Assembly (NCBI GenBank): GCA_026874595.1
Contig: CM049313.1
Span: 16,861,508 to 16,925,507 of the forward strand
Reading direction: 5' to 3'
DNA from: Sipunculus nudus
Lineage: Eukaryota; Annelida; Sipuncula; Golfingiida; Sipunculidae
Length of the DNA stretch: 64,000 nucleotides
Under the pieces are notes generated by a model that worked only from the letters and a program-made list of their open reading frames with translations, searched no databases and was not told the DNA's origin. The position numbers and the translations under genes are program-made. Every line of letters starts with the position of its first letter. Position 1 is the stretch's first letter. Below, piece after piece: positions 1 through 12,626 of the stretch.

Positions 1-730
1 TCATCTGCGCAATAGTTGTGGTCCTTTGTCCTTTGTCCTTCGTCCGTCCGTCATGCCGTCCGGACATTCGTTAACAGGGCACGTTTTGAAACCATTGGAA
101 GGACGTACGAATCCGAATTTTTGCATACAGTTAGATGTCCCCAAAATATCTTATCTTATCGAAAACTGGGTCACTGTGACTTCGTTCCTTTGAGAAGTTA
201 AGCGAAAACCTCCGTTTTCAAAAAAAAAAAAACTTTTAAAAATTGCCCACTATGAAAACCACTGGAGTTATTGTATTCATTTATTATATATAACCATTCC
301 TGCTTATATTTCCTATGTTTATTCCATAAATTAGGTCAATATTGCGTAAATTGTTAAAGATATGGGCTCAAACATATTGTATTTTGTCAAAAATCAGGAA
401 ATACGTTTATTCACCTAACAAGATAATTGCTGAAGCTAGAGACTTTTTTCCCCAAGGATATAACTTTATTTAATCAAGATTCAGTTATGTACCAGAAATC
501 ACATAAGAATTTTGTACATTTTCTCGTTATTAGCTTAATTATTAATCAGTACCTTAAATGTGGCCCAACTTTAAGCATGGCAAATTTGTTCCCTATAAGT
601 ACTGTAAATTTAATTTTCACAGCATGAACACTTAAGGATTAATTCTGGTAAAATCTTTAATTTGAAAGTAAAACCTGTAAAATAAGGCAAGTTATTGATT
701 TTTTTGGAGGCTCTTATTGTATTTGCTTTT
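1..730 (+). repeat. GTCCGTCC-tailed dispersed repeat, copy 1 (cut by the window edge)
   Basis: The segment is collinear with the reverse complement of the two copies at about 28.8-30.2 kb. Shared landmarks, in order, are a GTCCGTCC-rich head, ACAGTTAGATGTCCCC, a TCGTTCCTTTGAGA stretch, an AAAAATCAGGAA stretch, GACTTTTTTCC and TTTTTTTGGAGGCTCTT. Short open frames inside it are not conserved between copies. It has no recognisable coding capacity, so its class is unknown. Confidence 0.75.
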
Positions 731-819
731 TTTGTCATGCCGATTATGGACACTTTATCATAGGAATCACTGGTCATTCAGGTGAAATATTGGTTTCAAA
801 CTTAAATTGACAAATATAT

Positions 820-1017
820 GGCCCACCACTGAAGAAAGAACCTTTCAGATTGAAGGTCATTAGGTCAAGGGTCAAGGTCACCGGACTTCTTTAAAAAGAT
901 TATGAATTCCCTTTAAGCCAACCCTTTCATCCCAAATCTTCAATCTTCCGCATTTTGCTCCCCTGCCAATTGTGGAAAAAAACTTCTGGAATTTTGGGTC
1001 ACAAGCACAAAGTCGCA
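820..1017. repeat. AGGTCAAGG-containing dispersed repeat
   Basis: This stretch carries repeated AGGTCAAGGGTCAAGGTCAC and a following text (CCTTTCATCCCAAA..CATTTTGC..) that recurs in diverged form at about 10365-10530. It looks like a mobile-element relic; no coding potential is visible. Confidence 0.5.
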
Positions 1018-1730
1018 GGGCCCATCTATTCATAAATTAGTTAACGGATGATAACTCCAGCATGGATAGATTAATTGGCTTCAAACTTATTCACAGGACC
1101 CAAATTTTGAAAAAAAGTTCATAAACACATCCTTATAGACAAATTCAGCTGATTATAAAAAGATTCTCATAATCAATTTCAGCTGAGCGACGTGACCAAC
1201 AGGTCCCTTGTTTAGTAAGGGGGGGGGGGGGGGGGGGGATGGGCAATGTAATCATCACCATGCTTATAAGAAAATGACATTTATACATTGGAAATGGCCC
1301 TCCGCGGCAACCCCTGGCTACGCCCTTGATATGAATTTGATTCCATTTCGCCCAGCTCCGTCCTCCTAATGAGCTGGGCCCATCTATTCATAAATTAGTT
1401 AACGGATGATAACTCCAGCATGGATAGATTAATTGGCTTCAAACTTATTCACAGGACCCAAATTTTGAAAAAAAGTTCATAAACACATCCTTATAGACAA
1501 ATTCAGCTGATTATAAAAAGATTCTCATAATCAATTTCAGCTGAGCGACGTGACCAACAGGTCCCTTGTTTAGTAAGGGGGGGGGGGGGGGGGATGGGCA
1601 ATGTAATCATCACCATGCTTATAAGAAAATGACATTTATACATTGGAAATGGCCCTCCGCGGCAACCCCTGGCTACGCCCTTGATATGAATTTGATTCCA
1701 TTTCGCCCAGCTCCGTCCTCCTAATGAGCT
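1018..1730 (+). repeat. Near-perfect 358/355-bp tandem duplication
   Basis: Unit 1 (1018-1375) is followed head to tail by unit 2 (1376-1730). Reading both units I see no substitutions. The only difference is the G run, 20 G at 1219-1238 against 17 G at 1577-1593. It is therefore either a very young duplication or an assembly artefact at a homopolymer. Confidence 0.9.
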
Positions 1731-1988
1731 GATAAATTATATATTGTTCTCGTCACACAGTTACATTTTTTGTTTTCCTGTTGCTGGGATACATTGGCTC
1801 GGTGTGTTTTATTAGCTAATTAATCAATTTTGTATCAGATCAGATTGTCAGCTACATACCACCCTGCGAGTCCTGAGTGTGGTGATCTTACCAGGGGTCC
1901 ATGAAGGTTTATACTGTTATCAGTACATACTGACATGAGATAATCCAATAAATCAATCCTCAACAGCTGCTGTATGTGCAATACATCA

Positions 1989-2170
1989 CAGGGGCGGATT
2001 GAAAGGGGGAGTTAGGGGGGTTTAATCTAATAATTTATTTCTTACAGTGTTTTCCTCAAATGTTAAAGCTACCCCCACCCCCGTCACGGAAATTGTAGAA
2101 CATTTAATGGTATTTATCTCTCGCTGTAACGTTGAACCCCCATTCCAAAATCCTGGAACCGTCCCTGCAT
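1989..2170. mobile_element. Short element with AGGGGCGGAT-type terminal inverted repeats
   Basis: It starts with CAGGGGCGGATTGAAAGGGG and ends with AAATCCTGGAACCGTCCCTG, which are imperfect inverted repeats of each other. Related ends (GGATCCGCCCCTG) occur at 12421-12626 and 37530-37665. The pattern fits a non-autonomous DNA transposon. The superfamily is not assigned. Confidence 0.5.
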
Positions 2171-2988
2171 CATAAAGAAACGTGTACACTGGGAAACAGG
2201 GTCAAGGCTTGTTTTAGTGCAAACTTTGATAAGGGAATATATTTATTTATATACACAGCTGTTCGAAATGCTGCTTGCTCCGGCTGTTTAACTATTTAAC
2301 TGCACACTCATTAAGTAAACGAACTATCACATGACCACAGAGTGCATCAGTTTGCTTGTTCAGAGCTAGCTGGTGTAGTTCACTGATTTACCGCAAATTA
2401 CGCTAAACGTTTAAAGACCAGACGGCAAATTGATTCATTATTATATTTCATATGACGGAAGAGTGATGGTTAAAGTGGTTTAAAAAGGTGCTGTAATTAA
2501 TTAGAATGAACTATGATTCAGCCTCATATTTATGCCATAGACATTTATCTACTACACTAAGGACACCTATCGCTGACGATTGACACTGAGTAATCGGGTC
2601 GTATTATCATTTATATCAAATTATAAGCGAAAGAAACGACCTTGTCTTTAACGGCGAGATTCCCGTTGAAGTCTAGTATATTGTATTTGATTTAATTGAC
2701 AAAACCTACATTACCTAAACATTGGACCTGTACCAATTCGTCTTCATAACGCACATTGCGTATGCTCTTGGACATGGTATGTTTACGTCCCCTGTTTTCT
2801 ATTCAATGATACACTGATTTGAACCATGCAGTAGGATATATTTGGCCGCGGTTTTGTCTTAGATGTAATTCCTTGTTTGTCACTTTGGTATTAACTGTTT
2901 TTCTTAAGCTTTTATCCCTAGTGTGTGATTAACTGCAGAAAACCCTTGTGTATTAGGCCTCGATACCATTGCACGCTGTGGTTAAATA
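2171..2988. other. No feature seen
   Basis: AT-rich single-copy-looking DNA. No open frame with splice signals, RNA gene or repeat could be supported here. Confidence 0.5.
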
Positions 2989-3397
2989 TTAAAAGGGCCC
3001 AATCACCTATCTGACCTTTATAAACTAAAACAGTCTGCTTGTTTTGTTTATATCAACCTGTTTATAATATGTGGGGTCCCGCCAAAATATTCAAAGCAAA
3101 ATGAACAAGGGCATCTGGCGGCAAGTCAGATAAGCCAATTCTTTACAAACGGCGTTTTGAAACAAGTGGCCTTACTACCTCAGCATACATGCAACCTACC
3201 ACCTTAGGTTACATGTTTTTGTCAACATTGCTGTGTTTACAAACATGTTGTTGATAAACAAGTTCATACATCCTTCGCGGAGGCCTTATAAGAACTTTTC
3301 ATAACCAGAATTACCCTTAGATCATTAATATATACACAAAGGAAGCCAGAAATCACATAAATTCTTTTTCAAAATGCAGGTGAATGGGCACCTTTAA
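2989..3397 (+). mobile_element. TTAA-flanked inverted-repeat element, copy 1
   Basis: The left end TTAAAAGGGCCCAATCACC and right end GGTGAATGGGCACCTTTAA are inverted repeats of about 19 bp, each abutting TTAA. The same sequence occurs inverted at 48966-49427, inside the intron of gene F. A TTAA target suggests a piggyBac-like non-autonomous element, but that is inference from the target site alone. Confidence 0.75.
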
Positions 3398-3440
3398 GCA
3401 ATAAACAATATCAAGATTTGCTATAAACAACCTTTATATG

Positions 3441-3441
<1 letters not shown>

Positions 3442-3498
<57 letters not shown>
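3442..3498. repeat. (TA)n microsatellite
   Basis: Uninterrupted alternating TA run of about 55 bp. Confidence 0.97.
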
Positions 3499-3499
<1 letters not shown>

Positions 3500-4599
3500 T
3501 AAAATGATGTACCGTGAGAAACAATTCCTGTGTAACTGTGTAGTTTGATAACGATCTTGGCAGCGGTTGTGACCTTTGACCATAGTTTTTTTGTGTACAT
3601 TTTGTAACCATGTGAAATGTAACTACAAGAAAACAGTTCAGAGAAATGTCACACTGAACCCTTTCACTCTGCTAAAGGTCAGTAACTAGACCTCCCTTAT
3701 TTGCCAAAGATTGATAACTAGTCTAGACCGTATACTAAACATTCAAAGACACCCTATACAGTAAGGTCATCGCCATATTTATATTTGCTACTCAATGTAC
3801 TCTTCAATGTATATAGGTCTCGATGGCTTCAATTTGAAAGTTTCATACAATATAGTGTGCAATTCATTACAACTATGGTGACTATATGCACATGTCAGAT
3901 CACGTATGCAAATTAATAAATAAAAAAATCCTTTTGGTTTTTCTGTAAAAACAGCTGAATTTCGGAAATGCCAAGCCCGAACTAAATATTAACAAAATTC
4001 AAGATACGTATGTTAACAACTGCAATCAAAAACATAAAAAATACCAAAAAAGTGAAAATAGTGACAGCAACATATTCCAAACAGTCTCACATATGCCTCA
4101 ACCAATTTAAATATTTATAATTTTTCTTGACAAGACATCGCCTAATTCACTATTATTACAGCCATAACTTAATATATGTCACGTGGACAGGACTGACCAA
4201 TCAACTGTTCATGAGAAGACGTATCAAGGTTGGACCAGGTGAGTTTCACCGGCTCATTTCCTGTCTCAACGGGTGGTTGTCTGGTCGCATGGCCGCTAAA
4301 ATTAGTTACCCCGTAGGTGTCAAAACTTTAAATTAAGCTTTCATCGAACAGTTGCCAGATTTACTGACAGTTATTACTGTATAATCGTGGCGCCCTCTAC
4401 AGAAGTCTTAAAAAGCCATCATAAATAAATAAAGGATTTTCAAAAGTCACATAAAAATTAAAAATAATATTTAAGGCAAAATAAATGCGACAGATGCTCA
4501 GAGCTGAACAGAAGCCCTGTACAGTTACTCTGTAACATCAGGTTGTCACTATATTGCTTTCTTCTCATCTTATAATGTAAAACATGTGGCTCCTATATA
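3499..4599. other. No feature seen
   Basis: AT-rich DNA. The 69-codon open frame near 4127-4336 lacks recognisable domains, an acceptor or a donor, and is not called. Confidence 0.5.
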
Positions 4600-4604
4600 A
4601 AACA

Positions 4605-5170
4605 AAATTTCAAGAATGTGAGTCCCATGTTATGTACAAGCGTTCCACACCAAGTACAGGTGTCCAATACCAAAAAAAAAAAGAGTGCCACACCAAATAC
4701 AGGTGCCCCATACGATATACACGAGTGCCACAATAAACACAGGTGCCCCATACCAAATACATAAGTGCCACACTAAGTACGTTGTCCCATACTAAACACA
4801 CGTGTCACACAAAGTACAGGTTTCCCATACCAAACACACGAGTCCCACACTAAGCGTAGGTGTCCCATACCAAATACACGAGTTCCACACCAAGAAAAGG
4901 TGTCTGATACTCAACACACGTGCAACGTCAAGTACAGGTGTCCCATACCAAATACATGAGTCCCACACCAAGTAAAGGTGTCTCATACCAAGAACATGGG
5001 TCCCACACCAAATACAGATGTCCCATACCAAAAGCACGAGTCCAACGCTGAGTACAGTTGTCCCATACCAAATACACGAGTCCCACACTGAGTACAGTTG
5101 TCCCATACCATATACACGAGTCCCACACCAAATGCATGTGTCCCATACCACACACTGGAGTCCCATATAA
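4605..5170. repeat. Minisatellite of about 40 bp (two 20-bp halves)
   Basis: Roughly fourteen imperfect units alternate TGTCCCATACCAAATACACG and AGTCCCACACCAAGTACAGG. On the minus strand this gives overlapping open frames in several registers that read as repeats of VWD/YGT. These are composition artefacts of the satellite, not genes. A short remnant of the array is carried in the duplicate unit at 7185-7350. Confidence 0.9.
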
Positions 5171-7110
5171 CGAGTATGGTCTTCACAAACCAAGTCTGTG
5201 AGATGCCCATACCGAGAAACATGGCCTCAGACAACAATAATTAAAATCAAGTGGCGTTCACGTATATTTCATTTGTTTCGACTGTTGTCCCATTGCCCAG
5301 CTGTTAAATACATTTATAACACCCAGTAAAAATAAAAGAATATATTAATAGTTTTGAAACTTGAGGCTATCATTAGCTTTTATCTTTGTTATAGCCCCAT
5401 CAAAGTCAGCAGGTACATGTACTATAGAATAGCTCTTGAAACATCACTCAAGCGATACTGTGGCCATTGATACGGAGCAGTTACCCGAAAGCTACTTTTC
5501 TATATTTTAGGAACAGCTTTCTCTGAGACTTAACGACACAAATCATATCGAGTACATCACTGCTCGCTTAGTGCTCAAAACGGATCCTCCATTTGTTTAG
5601 CCGTGAATGCACAACTCAGTTGTCGTTTAGATCGGTTCATATACTGGTTAGTCTACTCGAGTCGGGGCATAAGTCATACGGGGAAATGCACTGTAACGGC
5701 TGTCCATCCTACGGCATCGATATCATGGTAAACATTAGACTACTAATCTTAACATTAGGCTACGTGTGAGGAATCTACACAAAAGAAACCTGTAAACTCA
5801 CAAACAAAAGTGTAAATCCGTTTCTATGGTAACAAGATATTTCCTGCGTAGAGTGCAAGTTGGCTGTCGTCCAATATCCGCCCGACACATGCTTGTGTTC
5901 ATGCGGTAAAAAATTCAACAAACATGCAGGGGTTTACTAAAATGCTGAATTACAAGGGATTTTTTCTCGCTTGTGGTAGGTGTTGTTGGAAAATACACAA
6001 ATATATCTAACAATTAGTCTGGTATATTTTCAATGACAATGTACTTGTAGGCAATGAAGCTTCATAAAAATGACGCAAATGTTTGCATTCTCACCTAGAA
6101 TTACATTGCGGTATGGTACTACGACATCTCCCTTAAAGTGTTTTATATAAAAGGGCCAAAGGGTCGCTACTTATTTGTTCACGTTGATGGTCAAGTTACG
6201 AATACACTGTAAAAACAAATTTCAGAGTAGTTTACTTAAATATATAGGTGTTCCTGGACGATTTTAACACCATTCGGGAAAAGCCGCAGAATAATGAAAA
6301 CACCTGTTTCTGTTAGAGATAACACAGAGAGCACCCAATAACTGACGGCGTTGATTTAATGGGTTTACAGTTGTTCAGGTTGAGTGGACATTGATTTATT
6401 ACACTAGGGTTATTGCAATTTGTATAAATCACGCTGACCATAAAGTCTTACCGATAACAGCGCTAAGAACACGAGCAATGTGTGTGAATGGCCCGGTGTG
6501 ATTGTGTAGTCTGGTAGTGGTAGGGACAATTCCCAGACTTTGAGTACTTGTCAGGGACACATACCCGGCGTGTACATTTCAATGTTGAAATCAACAGGAT
6601 GCACCAAGCCACCTTTTTGCAGGCTGGGTCGTAAAGTTGATGTTTATATAGATATAGACAGTGGGCTTGTTGAGGACAGGATGTTCGCCTCCTTGTTCAG
6701 AAACCTCAGTAACCGTTCATGACTAAACATTCCTAGAGTAGCCGCTCAACACCGTGTGTTGTCAGCTATCAAAGTCGAGGAGACGACACGTGAACAGAGT
6801 TCCACTCCCATACATTAAATGACATTGATTTTCAAGATACTTGAAATTACCCAGACAAGTTTATTGAAATATACGTATGTAGTATTAGTTCCTAGCTGGT
6901 TTAACTCCGATTGAAGTATTAAGGGTTATTTCATGGTAAAATAGCACTATATTGTATAAAAATCAATATCTATGATCTGTAAAGAATGTATTCTTTATTC
7001 ATTAATGTTAGATCTTATGATTATAAAATATCTATGCATCGAAAATGTTTCTTGGGACGCACCTGGCGCCAGGGTCAACACCGGCACACCTCCTTGAATG
7101 TATGGGTAAT
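5001..7110 (+). repeat. 2.1-kb tandem segmental duplication, unit 1
   Basis: It matches 7185-9294 over its whole length at high identity, with scattered substitutions and one-base indels. A 74-bp spacer (7111-7184) separates the units. No gene was recognised inside. The open frame at 6540-6722 is broken by a 1-nt deletion in unit 2, so it is probably not coding. Confidence 0.92.
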
Positions 7111-7184
7111 TAAATTATAAGGTAGGGAAATGCTTGAATCTTATACCTTGTAGTATTTTAGTACTAAATCTTCACAACATACAG

Positions 7185-9294
7185 TCCCACACAAAATACA
7201 GATGTCCCATACCAAAAGCACGAGTCCAACGCTGAGTACAGTGGTCCCATACCAAATACACGAGTCCCACACTGAGTACAGTTGTCCCATATCATATACA
7301 CGAGTCCCACACCAAATGCATGTGTTCCATACCACACACTGGAGTTCCATATAACGAGTATGGTCTTCACAAACCAAGTCTGTGAGATGGCCATACCGAG
7401 AAACATGGCCTCAGACAACAATAATTAAAATCAAGTGGCGTGCACGTATATTTCATTTGTTTTGACTGTTGTCCTATCGCCCAGCTGTAAATACATTTAT
7501 AACACCCAGTAAAAATAAAAGAATATATTAATAGTTGTGAAACTTGAGGCTATCATTAGCTTATATCTTTGTTATAGCCCCATCAAAGTCAGCAGGTACA
7601 TGTACTATAGAATAGCCCTTGAAACATCACTCAAGCGATACTGTTGCCAGTGATACGGAGCAGTTACCCGAAAGCTACTTTTCTATTTTTTTAGGAACAG
7701 CTTTCTCGGAGACTTAACGACACAAATCATATCGAGTACATCACTGCTCGCTTAGTGTTCAAAACGGATCCTCCATTTGTTTAGCCGTGATTGCTCAACT
7801 CAGTTGTCGTTTAGATCGGTTCATATACTGGTTAGTCTACTCGAGTCGGTGCAAAAAGTGATACGGGGAAATGCACTGTAACGGCTGTCCATCCTATGGC
7901 ATCGATATCGCTGTAAACATTAGACTACTTATCTTAACATTAGGCTACGTGTGAGGAATCTACACAAAAGAAACCTGTAAACTCACAAACAAAAGTGTAA
8001 ATCCGTTTCTATGGTAACAAGACATTTCCTGCGTAGAGTGCAAGTTGGCTGTCGTCCAATCTCCGCCCGACACATGCTTGTGTTCATGCGGTAGAAAATT
8101 CAACAAACATGCAGGGGTTTACTAAAATGCTGAATTACAAGGGATTTTTTCTCGCTTGCGGTAGGTGTTGTTGGAAAATACACAAACATATCTAACGATT
8201 GGTCTGGTATATTTTCAATGACAGTGTACTTGTAGGCCATGAAGCTTCATAAAAATGACGCAAATGTTTGCATTCTCACCGAGAATTACATTGCGGTATG
8301 GTACTACGACATCTCCCTTAAAGTGTTTTATATAAAAGGGCCAAAGGGTCGCTACTTATTTGTTCACGTTGATGTTCAAGTTACGAATACACTGTAAAAA
8401 CAAATTTCAGAGTAGTTAACTTAAATATATAGGTGTTCTTGGACGATTTTAACACCATTCGGGAAAAGCCGCAGAATAATGAAAACACCTGTTTCTGTTA
8501 GAGATAACACAGAGAGCACCCAATAACTGACGGCGTTGATTTAATGGGTTTACAGTTGTTCAGGTTGAGTGGACATTGATTTATTACACTAGGGTTATTG
8601 CAATTTGTATAAATCACGCTGACCATAAAGTCTTACCGATAACAGCGCTAAGAACACGAGCAATGTGTGTGAATGGCCCGGTGTGATTGTGTAGTCTGGT
8701 AGTGGTAGGGACAATTCCCAAACTTTGAATACTTGTCAGGGACACATGCCCGGCGTGTACATTTCAATGTTGAAATCAACAGGATGCACCAAGCCACCTT
8801 TTGCAGGCTGGGTCGTAAAGTTGATGTTTATATAGATATAGACAGTGGGCTTGTTGAGGACAGAATGTTCGCCTCCTTGATCAGAGACCTCAGTAACCGT
8901 TCATGACTAAACATTCCTAGAGTAGCCTCTCATGACCGTGTGTTATCAGCTATCCAAGCCGAGGAGACGGCACGTGAACAGAGTTCCACTCCCATACATT
9001 AAATGACATTGATTTTCAAGATATTTGAAATTACCGAGACAAGTATATTGAAATATACGTATGTAGTATAAGTTCCTAGCTGGTTTAACTCCGATTGAAG
9101 TATTAAGGGTTATTTCATGATAAAAATGCACTATATTGTATAAAAACCAATATCTATGATCTGTAAAGAATGTATAATTTATTCATTAATGTTAGACCTT
9201 ATGATTATAAAATATCTATGCATCGAAAATGTTTCTTGGGACGCACCTGGAGCCAGGGTCAACACCGGCACACCTCCTTGAATGTATGGGTAAT
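7185..9294 (+). repeat. 2.1-kb tandem segmental duplication, unit 2
   Basis: Second copy of 5001-7110, same orientation and nearly the same length. Differences include GCATCGATATCATGG against GCATCGATATCGCTG and TTTTTGCAGG against TTTTGCAGG. It begins inside the minisatellite, so the satellite may have mediated the duplication. Confidence 0.92.
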
Positions 9295-9311
9295 GGTTTT
9301 TCCCACACATA

Positions 9312-9555
9312 GTGTTAAGGCTGTTATGGCTCAGTCTCGGGAAGTTTAAAATCCATCATGATGCAAAATCTGGCTCTGTGTTTCCGTATCAAACGGCTGT
9401 AATGGCCCTGGCTTTGGCAGTTTAAAATCCGTCATGGTGCAAAATCTATATAGTTCTGTGTTTCCTTATCGAATGGCTGTAATGGCCCAGTCTTGGGCAG
9501 TTTCAAATCTATCATAATGCAAAATCTGGCTCTTTTTTCCCGTATCAAACACTCA
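9312..9555 (+). repeat. Three-unit tandem repeat of about 80-90 bp
   Basis: Three diverged units share GGCTGTAATGGCCC, a CAGTTTAAAATC stretch, GATGCAAAATCT and GTGTTTCCGTATC. No coding potential. Confidence 0.85.
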
Positions 9556-9594
9556 AACACTATTCTATTTCCAAGATTTCATATATCGTAAGGA

Positions 9595-9614
9595 GGGGGG
9601 GGGGGGGGGGGGGG
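9595..9614. repeat. Poly-G tract (20 G)
   Basis: Uninterrupted run of 20 G, one of many long G or C runs in this window. Confidence 0.97.
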
Positions 9615-10339
9615 ACGGGGGCCTACAACCCTTTAATCAGCCCCTGTGATATAGGCCTGAATGGCAGATTGCAAATTCGCGTGTCTGGTTTAATGCTGTT
9701 TTCTGATATATATTACCGTGGCTGTGTCCATTTTACTGTATCTCGGTACTGCGAAATTCATAAATAACTACAATAATATAATTTTCACAAATTTCACTAG
9801 ATAAAAGACGGGAAAAAAGGCATTTATTTCGAGGGATATTCCAGTTACAAATTCACCAATATGACGGGGTCAAAGGTGAAAGGGCAGACAGAAAGGTGAC
9901 AAATGATTAACGGAAGTATCAGATAAGTAGATTGGTTTATGGACAGGATAGGTAATGGAAGGACCCCATAAAGGCCATATATCTGTCTGCTGTGGTACAA
10001 AGCTAATGGCAAACTGCACTGTATAAAGGGATTAGGGAATTTGGACATATCTGTTATATTAATTATAACTTGTGAACATGGAGAGTGTATATATGCAATG
10101 GACGGTAATTTTAGATTAGGGCTTTACAGTTCATAGATCATTTGATTGCAGAGATCTAGGTCCTCCATGTATTTTGTGTCTAGGACACTAAATGGTTAAT
10201 GCAGCCCTGGTATGATTACTTAAAGGGGCCTATTGACATAGCAGGTATGTTAAATGTACATGAGTATAGTGTTTTCTCCTGAAAATATTATGGTATCTAC
10301 CAATATTTCGTTCTGAACTCGTCTACTTGCTTATATACA

Positions 10340-10560
10340 CAAGTAGATATAAAGTAGCCACCCTTTAGTCCCAAACCTTTCATCTTTCGCGTTTAGCACA
10401 CCTTCATGTAGGAAAAGAACCTTCTTGATATTTAGGTCACAAGGTCAAGGGTCAGGGTCACAGGACCAACATTTACAAATCTCATAAAATATCCTTATAT
10501 AGACAAATTCAGCTGGGCGTCGAGACCCTTTCCGTCGAGACCCTAGGGTCTCTAGTTTTG
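10340..10560. repeat. AGGTCAAGG-containing dispersed repeat, second copy
   Basis: It shares CCTTTCATC, AGGTCACAAGGTCAAGG and ATCCTTATATAGACAAATTCAGCTG with 820-1200. It is diverged and non-coding. Confidence 0.5.
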
Positions 10561-10921
10561 TATTGCGCCAAAATATATAAATGGCAGTTATTGCAAATGT
10601 TTGTGTACCTTTCAGTAAGTAAGTACTTGAATATGAACGACTGGTTTATCATGAATTGCAGGCCAATGTGACATTTGTCAAGGGACTCAAGGTTCAACTG
10701 AATACGTCTGGAGGTTATGGCTCCAGATGGTTGTACGAAGTAAAAGTATTGATAACAGTCACTGTTAAAGTCATTGGTTGTATAATACATTAAAGAAACA
10801 TGTCTTTTCAATCTCGTGGTTATGGAAGTTTAATAACCAGTGACGTCAATTTATCTACAAGGGGGGGGGGGGGATGACATGCAGGCTAGGAAGGATAATA
10901 AAATTTTGGAAATATTTTTCA

Positions 10922-10924
<3 letters not shown>

Positions 10925-10972
<48 letters not shown>

Positions 10973-11051
10973 ATAATTCAAATATATTAAATGTATAAGT
11001 ATAAGGTTTAAAAAATAAGGTATGGTGTTTCCAGTACAGGTCAATTCTAAA

Positions 11052-11101
<50 letters not shown>

Positions 11102-11190
11102 TTTATATAAAAGTAAACTCAAAGTCCATAATTCTAATATTAAAAATATTTTTCTTTTCAAAGATATATATATATATATATATATATATT
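10925..11190. repeat. Three (TA)n microsatellites
   Basis: TA runs lie at about 10925-10968, 11054-11098 and 11164-11189. A 13-G run lies just upstream at 10861-10873. The tyrosine/isoleucine open frames over these runs are artefacts. Confidence 0.95.
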
Positions 11191-11804
11191 ATTCTCTGAA
11201 TATGACCGGGGGGGGGGTGAGGAGGTTACATTGACCATCACCACCCCTGCAGAAAAGAGTGACGAGGAGGGAATATATACCCCCACCCCACCCCACACCC
11301 CCTCTATTGACTCCCCTGTCTATAATTGGGACTCAGAGAGCACTTCATAATTCAACTCTTGCCGCGATATCATTTTATTGCTGGTTTAGCATTAGAAACT
11401 GAAACCGTCGCGGCAACATATCATCACAGCAGCCTCTGCTTTCACCTCAGGATTACTTTTAGTCCAGATGGTACGCATTAACACTTAACTAATTATGATC
11501 ATATAACAGACTCAAACCGAATATAGTATAAACCACAAATCTGTCTGAGTGATGTTAAATGTTCCTGCAATTAATAGGGTTCTGTCACACAACATATACC
11601 TTATAAGAAAGACTCATAAAGCAAATGAAGTTTATCTTCCCATAACCAGTATAAATATATACACATGACATATGACCCGATACGTACTTGCACTGTAAAA
11701 TAGTACTCATATTGTTAATTGGATGACAGCAAAGAATTTTGCTGCTTAGCTTTCGGTAAATGGTGCCTCTGGCGGTTGAAAAGTCCATAGTCCACATAGT
11801 TGAA

Positions 11805-12065
11805 TGTGCCTATGTTCCCCAGTCGTTATGTTTCCCGGTCCTATTGCTCCCAGTCCTTACGTTCCCCTGGTCCTATGTTTCCCAGTTCTTATGTTCCCCC
11901 ATCCTATGTTCCCCAGTTCTTATGTTCCACGGTTCTATGTTCCCCCAATTCTTATGTTCATCGGTCCTATGTTCCCCCAATCCTTATGTTCCCCGGTCCT
12001 ATGTTCCCCAGTCCTTATGTTCCCCGACCCTATGTTCCCCAATCCTTAAGTTCCCCCAATCCTCA
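11805..12065 (+). repeat. Minisatellite of about 18-20 bp
   Basis: About thirteen imperfect units of TATGTTCCCCAGTCCT. All three plus-strand frames stay open and read as proline/serine/tyrosine repeats, which is typical of a repeat without internal stops rather than of a gene. Confidence 0.88.
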
Positions 12066-12420
12066 GGGGGAGGGGAATGGTCAAAGTAATCATCTCCCCT
12101 TATATTCAGAGATTTATCTTTATATATTGGAAATGAAATATAATAAAATAAGAATTATAGACTTTGGTTCAGTTTCTGAGTTTACTATGGAATATAATAC
12201 ATCTGATCCTGCATGGTTTATAATTAACATATACTGGAAACATTAAACCTTATTAATAAATTTTATTATATTTGGAATGTTTGTGTGTGTTTCTAAAATA
12301 CATTACCCTCCCACACCCGAGGGTCACCCCCCCCCCCCATTGAAGATAAATTGACGCCACTGCTTTTGTGAGATTTCGCCATGATATCGCCCCTAAAGTC
12401 ATATATGATACTCCACATAA

Positions 12421-12626
12421 GCAGAAGCGGATCCTGGGGAGGTGTCCATGGGGTCTGGACCCCCCATTTTTCTGTCGCCGCAACCATTTTCCAAAGTTTT
12501 CAGACCAAAAGTTACGGTCTGGACCCCCTTTTTCCACACCTGGGGACCTTTTTTATTTTATTTTTTTATGAATCCTCCTTGGTTGAACCCCCCCCCCCCT
12601 ATTCCTAAATCCTGGATCCGCCCCTG
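12421..12626. mobile_element. Short element with AGCGGATCCTGG / GGATCCGCCCCTG ends
   Basis: It begins AGAAGCGGATCCTGGGG and ends TAAATCCTGGATCCGCCCCT, which are imperfect inverted repeats. The interior (TGGACCCCC.., GGGGACCTTTTT.., CCTCCTTGGTTG) recurs at 37530-37665 and partly at 51288-51410. It is probably a non-autonomous DNA transposon family. Confidence 0.6.

Noticed and set aside
4610-5237. Overlapping minus-strand frames rich in VWD/YGT repeats
   Set aside because: They follow the 40-bp minisatellite in several registers at once. The repeat explains the openness.
5690-5745. Candidate first exon for gene A (reads NGCPSYG near 5695)
   Set aside because: The second cysteine is a tyrosine and no donor follows at the right place. 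The upstream tail is absent.
6540-6722. 60-codon frame (MSTCQGHIPG..)
   Set aside because: The duplicate unit at about 8726-8906 has a 1-nt deletion in it, so the frame is not maintained.
11760-12246. Three overlapping plus-strand proline/serine/tyrosine-rich frames
   Set aside because: They come from a short minisatellite without stops. No splice sites, and no second copy with conserved codons.
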